A DNA stretch of 64,000 bases from Agaricus subrufescens. Taxonomy: Eukaryota > Basidiomycota > Agaricomycetes > Agaricales > Agaricaceae. Below the pieces are notes generated by a model, which worked only from the letters and a program-made list of their open reading frames with translations, did not search any database and had not been told where the DNA came from. Below are positions 61,001 through 64,000 of the stretch, one piece after another. The position numbers and the translations under genes are program-made. Position 1 is the stretch's first letter; each line of letters opens with the position of its first letter. The stretch spans positions 1,612,001 to 1,676,000 of the forward strand of contig CM057064.1 of assembly GCA_029945375.1 (NCBI GenBank). Reading direction: 5' to 3'.

Positions 61001-61130
61001 GGCCAAACTGGACAAGGGGTGCGCTTGGAATTCTAGGATCATCGTGTCCAAATGGAAGTGATGAAATGAGCAAAGCACGCCTCCTAGTCCCCCGAAGTTG
61101 CAACGGCACCAGACAAATTGGCATTCGAAG
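55050..61130. other. Six-kilobase gene-poor region
   Basis: No gene could be modelled with confidence. The region is AT-richer than its flanks by eye, and its open frames are short (60-127 residues), many without ATG. Weak candidates are at 56995-59650 (minus) and 60425-60912 (plus, two Ser/Pro/Arg-rich frames that open with TTG). No terminal inverted repeats, reverse transcriptase or transposase motifs were recognised by eye. Confidence 0.6.
56995..59650 (-). pseudogene. Possible decayed or heavily spliced gene remnants
   Basis: Several minus-strand segments read like protein but change frame: 59431 downward (MRSLFSWTKTLTTLFGAAGS, a possible membrane start), 59175-59060 (VHRELVYSFVQNLATGALGP), 58935-58660 (NLFLYYSLLGTPGIKAHVVG), 57376-57170 and 57261-56995. 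Some boundaries carry AG and GT, but I could not join them into one in-phase model, and I recognise no family. They may be one pseudogene, two genes, or chance. Confidence 0.3.
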
Positions 61131-61399
61131 TCAATGAGTGGTGGGCTGGCAAAGACAGTGGTCAAAGTTGAAGCAACTGCAGAGTACCTTATGGCCAGAG
61201 AGCGATCTTTCAACTTCTCGAATGGTTGAGGTACACCCTAGATCAAAATGTAGCCTCCAGTAGTCAACGAGTGGTGGGAGGCTGGCAAAGGCAGTGGTCA
61301 CAGTTGAAGCAACTGCAGAGTACCTTATGGCCAGAGAGCGATCTTTCAGCTTCTCGAATGGTTGAGGTACACCCTAGATCAAAATGTAGCCTCCAGTAG
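61131..61399. repeat. Tandem duplication of a 133-136-bp unit
   Basis: Copy 1 is 61131-61263 and copy 2 is 61264-61399, head to tail. They differ by four substitutions and one 3-bp insertion in copy 2, so about 95 percent identical. The minus strand of each copy reads DRSLAIRYSAVAST, but the frame does not stay open through both. No function was recognised; it lies 145 bp beyond the ABHD12 stop codon. Confidence 0.92.
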
Positions 61400-61544
61400 C
61401 TTTCCTCGTACTTTAAAGGGGCTCGAGGGAGGGAAGAAAGGCTCTGAGCGTGAAAATCAACGGCGGCTTGCTAATTGCCTTTTCCGGTCACTGAATACTT
61501 AATCAATGACATAGGCCCAATCTACTACATTCTCGACAGATAAT

Positions 61545-63017
61545 TTACATGAGATGATCATGGTGCTGATTAAAAAGTCCAAACATCCTTCCAATCGCAT
61601 CCTGCACCCCTTCTTGCGCACCACAATAGTCGTGTTTCCCCCACAATGTCTTTACCAGCGTCACATTACGGTGTTTCTTTTCGTCCCAAAAGCTTTCGGT
61701 ATGGCCGAACCCAGGCATATCCACTCGATAAACCAACTTCTCTTTCGCTGCCTGCCGCTCTTGAATAGAAGACGACATCGCATCATATTCCTCCTTAGTT
61801 GCAGACATTGCACTGCTGGGTACTTCAAGCTTTGGTAGCACACCATCCAGGAAGGCATGGAATAGCACATCCGAATGAGAATCTGGAATATCCCAATCAT
61901 TTTCTGCGTGTGCAATCAACACAGGTACATCTATGCCCTGCAAGATGCCGGTCAGTGAGAAACCAGAGAGCCAAAGAAAGATGGCCAACCGGAACTGCCT
62001 TGAGTGTATCAAACTTGTGTACCAGTACCCATGAAATGAGGCCTATAATCTCTCGAGTCAATTTTTTCAAGATGGAACAGAATTTACTACCCACTCGAGG
62101 CCCATGGGATCATTGCAAGTGGCTTCGTCAAGGGAAGGACCCCAAAAAGTTGATAAGTCTCTAGTACCTCTCGAATACTTGAGAAGGGCTAGAGGGCCTC
62201 GTTCATCGCGTCGCATTGTCAATGGCATTACAACTTACGCTCAGTAGTACGAGACCTTTGGGACTAATTCCATCGCGTCCCAGCTCCTTGGCTAGAGCAG
62301 CACCGACGCCTGTGCCTAAACTGTGTCCTACAATCAGGACATCGTGAGCACTGACACCTTTACGAGCAAGCCAATCCCAAGCGGCTCGAGCGTCCCTAAT
62401 TAGCCCTTGTTCACTAGGTGTTCCCGTACTATCCGCGAAGCCGCGGTAGTCAATAGCCAGAACATTCGAGCCGAACCGCGAGGAAAAAGTAAGGTAATGT
62501 TGTACACGAGCGGTGAAAGCACGCGTGGCAGCATTTCCATGAAGAAACAAGATAGTTGGGTACTGTTGAACGGCAACGGGGATGTGCTCTGAAGGCAATG
62601 ATTCCCTAGTCGGAGAAGACGAGAGCTCGTGATAATATCGGTCTGACAAGACAAACCAAGCCCCAAGAGACTCGCCGTCGGGGGTGGAAATTAATACGTT
62701 TAAGGTTTTGTTCGCTGAACGTGGAGTGAACTTTGGCCATAACTTCTCAAAGGTGATACATACGAGCCAAGCCATACTTTTCGGGTAGATCAAAGTTCGG
62801 GAAGAGTGGAATCTTAACATTGTTAAGGTACAGCGTCCTTGTTGATGCGCGAGTTATGCCGACTGGCTGTGAGCAAGAAGAGTGCTTACTGTCTTTGGAA
62901 GAAGGGCGTGCAGAGAAGAAGGATGACCGCGGCATAAATAACCCCGAGTACAAAGAAAAATCGGCGTATTTTGGTGAACCACGAGGCGCCCTGGGTTGGC
63001 TCGTTTGTGTCTGCCAT
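61545..63017 (-). CDS. ABHD12-type alpha/beta hydrolase (monoacylglycerol or lysophospholipid lipase)
   Basis: Six exons, 63017-62890, 62837-62764, 62714-62239, 62188-62095, 62042-61996 and 61937-61545, encode 403 residues. ABHD12 enzymes cleave monoacylglycerols and lysophosphatidylserine at the ER membrane. An N-terminal anchor (RFFFVLGVIYAAVILLLC) is followed by IPLFPNFDLPEKYGLAPNKT, the typical entry to the fold. Catalytic triad: Ser in VGHSLGTG, Asp in HAENDWDIP, His in GFGHTESF. The oxyanion strand is TILFLHGNAATR. The donor of exon 2 and acceptor of exon 3 were chosen to restore GLAPNKT; the longer alternative frame through KLWPKF would not be in phase. Substrate remains an inference from the family. 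Confidence 0.9.
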
Positions 63018-64000
63018 GGATGTGAAATTTCTGGTAGTTAGTCTCACCCATGAGCTCGGAGTCTTGGAAGGGGTCCGACAACCACGTGATGAAACACCGG
63101 CCGCCTCGGGACAAGCGCAGTACTTCCATCATATTTTCTTTGATATTGTTCATCGCGAAACCAATTCGCAAGCTACCTTCTGGGTTTTCCCATGCGCAGT
63201 AAATGTTGCTTTCGGAACACGAACTCCTTTCGAGCCCTTCCGACCAATGTGGCATCTAAATCACCCCTTGAATTCAATGCCTTACTCATGTTCGTCATGA
63301 CACGTCTTTCTTTCGGCTTTCCTATCGGCAGCCCCACTTCAGCCGCCACGTTCGACGATTGCTTGTCGATGACAAGATCCCTATAACCCCGTATCCCTTT
63401 TTACAGTGGCCCGTTTACACCATCAATTGTTGCAAATCCAGAAACACTTCATATGCTTCCTGCTTTATACACACCGAATAGACCTGGATGACCTGTAGGA
63501 CTTTGGCAACCAAATCTTTTCCTTCCTTTCTGTAGCGTGTCATTGGTCGACTTTCACTTTGACTAACACGTATCGTTTCGTATTTTGTCGTGCACAAGTC
63601 GTTACAAGAATTAACACGCTCGATCAACGGTCAATATCTAAACCTCCTCAAATTCCGCCTACGTTTAATCTCAGGTTTTTATTGGAATTCCTTCCTCGTT
63701 AGGCTACAACCATTATTCCTGGACGTTTTGGTTTGTCCGCCTTACACGGGGCATCCGTCAACCGTTTGTTCTCACCACATCCTTCCTTATTACGGGCCGT
63801 TATATTAAAAATGAAAGAGACGAACGAGGATATAAACTTCAAATTCTATCAGGTCCATTTCTCGTTCTCTGTCAATCAGACACCAAAGATCAATTTCCCC
63901 GTGCTCTCAGCTCTGTACCACGCGACTTCAAGGTTTGAACGTCTCGTGATTAACTTTATTTTAAATTGCCATGTCGCGGAGCAGCGTGGTTCCGACTTAG
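63018..64000. other. Right-edge stretch without a clear gene
   Basis: 983 bp. Contains the ABHD12 promoter side. Frames here are short and lack homology; the one at 63627-63415 (minus) does not begin with ATG. A short ATG frame opens at 63971 (MSRSSVVPT) and could be a first exon of a gene beyond the edge, but nothing supports this. Confidence 0.4.

Overview
The window looks like a gene-dense stretch of an Agaricomycete-type basidiomycete genome. The evidence is that nearly every gene is broken by short GT-AG introns of about 45-70 nt, intergenic gaps are often below 130 bp, and the gene set is fungal (DASH subunit, Ssr4, Pkc1 with HR1-C2-C1-kinase order, CON-6, a CBM1 protein). I saw no rRNA, tRNA, CRISPR, operon or intact transposon. 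The phylum is an inference; no species is claimed.

Layout. 1-7851 (-): the N-terminal half of midasin (MDN1), running off the left edge with all six AAA modules visible. 8700-13614 (-): an F-box protein with an acidic tail, and a 955-residue protein dominated by charged 40/47-residue helical repeats. 14283-15943 (-): a small secreted CBM1 protein and a CON-6 family protein. 17144-23000: VPS37, RRP40, EAF6, RPT5 and SSR4. 23584-30698: a Ser/Thr kinase, the HUT1 nucleotide-sugar transporter, a STYX-like pseudophosphatase and the ZNG1 zinc chaperone. 30765-36750 (-): DNA polymerase alpha subunit B, an endosulfine (IGO1), and an unrecognised acidic protein. 36897-40914 (+): PKC1. 41112-50166 (-): DAD1, an SH3/WW Ras exchange factor and the ribosome GTPase EFL1. 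50285-55049 (+): CWF19 and a GT61 glycosyltransferase. 55050-61544: a 6-kb gene-poor stretch with frame-broken remnants and a tandem duplication. 61545-63017 (-): an ABHD12-type hydrolase. 63018-64000: no clear gene.

Most genes are conserved eukaryotic housekeeping functions: 60S ribosome maturation (MDN1, E​FL1), RNA decay and splicing (RRP40, CWF19), chromatin (EAF6, SSR4), protein turnover (RPT5, VPS37), cell-wall/Ras/TOR signalling (PKC1, Ras GEF, IGO1) and chromosome duplication and segregation (POL12, DAD1). There is no sign that they form one pathway. The regular organisation is head-to-head pairing: six divergent pairs have start codons 52-237 bp apart. Exon models were built by hand from reading frame, splice signals and family knowledge; for each multi-exon gene given with listed exons the summed length is a multiple of three.

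I did not find a convincing new multi-gene system. The points most worth a second look are the 40/47-residue repeat protein, the Arg-less STYX protein, the unusual RPT5 tail, the recurrent stop-free introns whose length is a multiple of three, and the unrecognised gene at 34642-36750.
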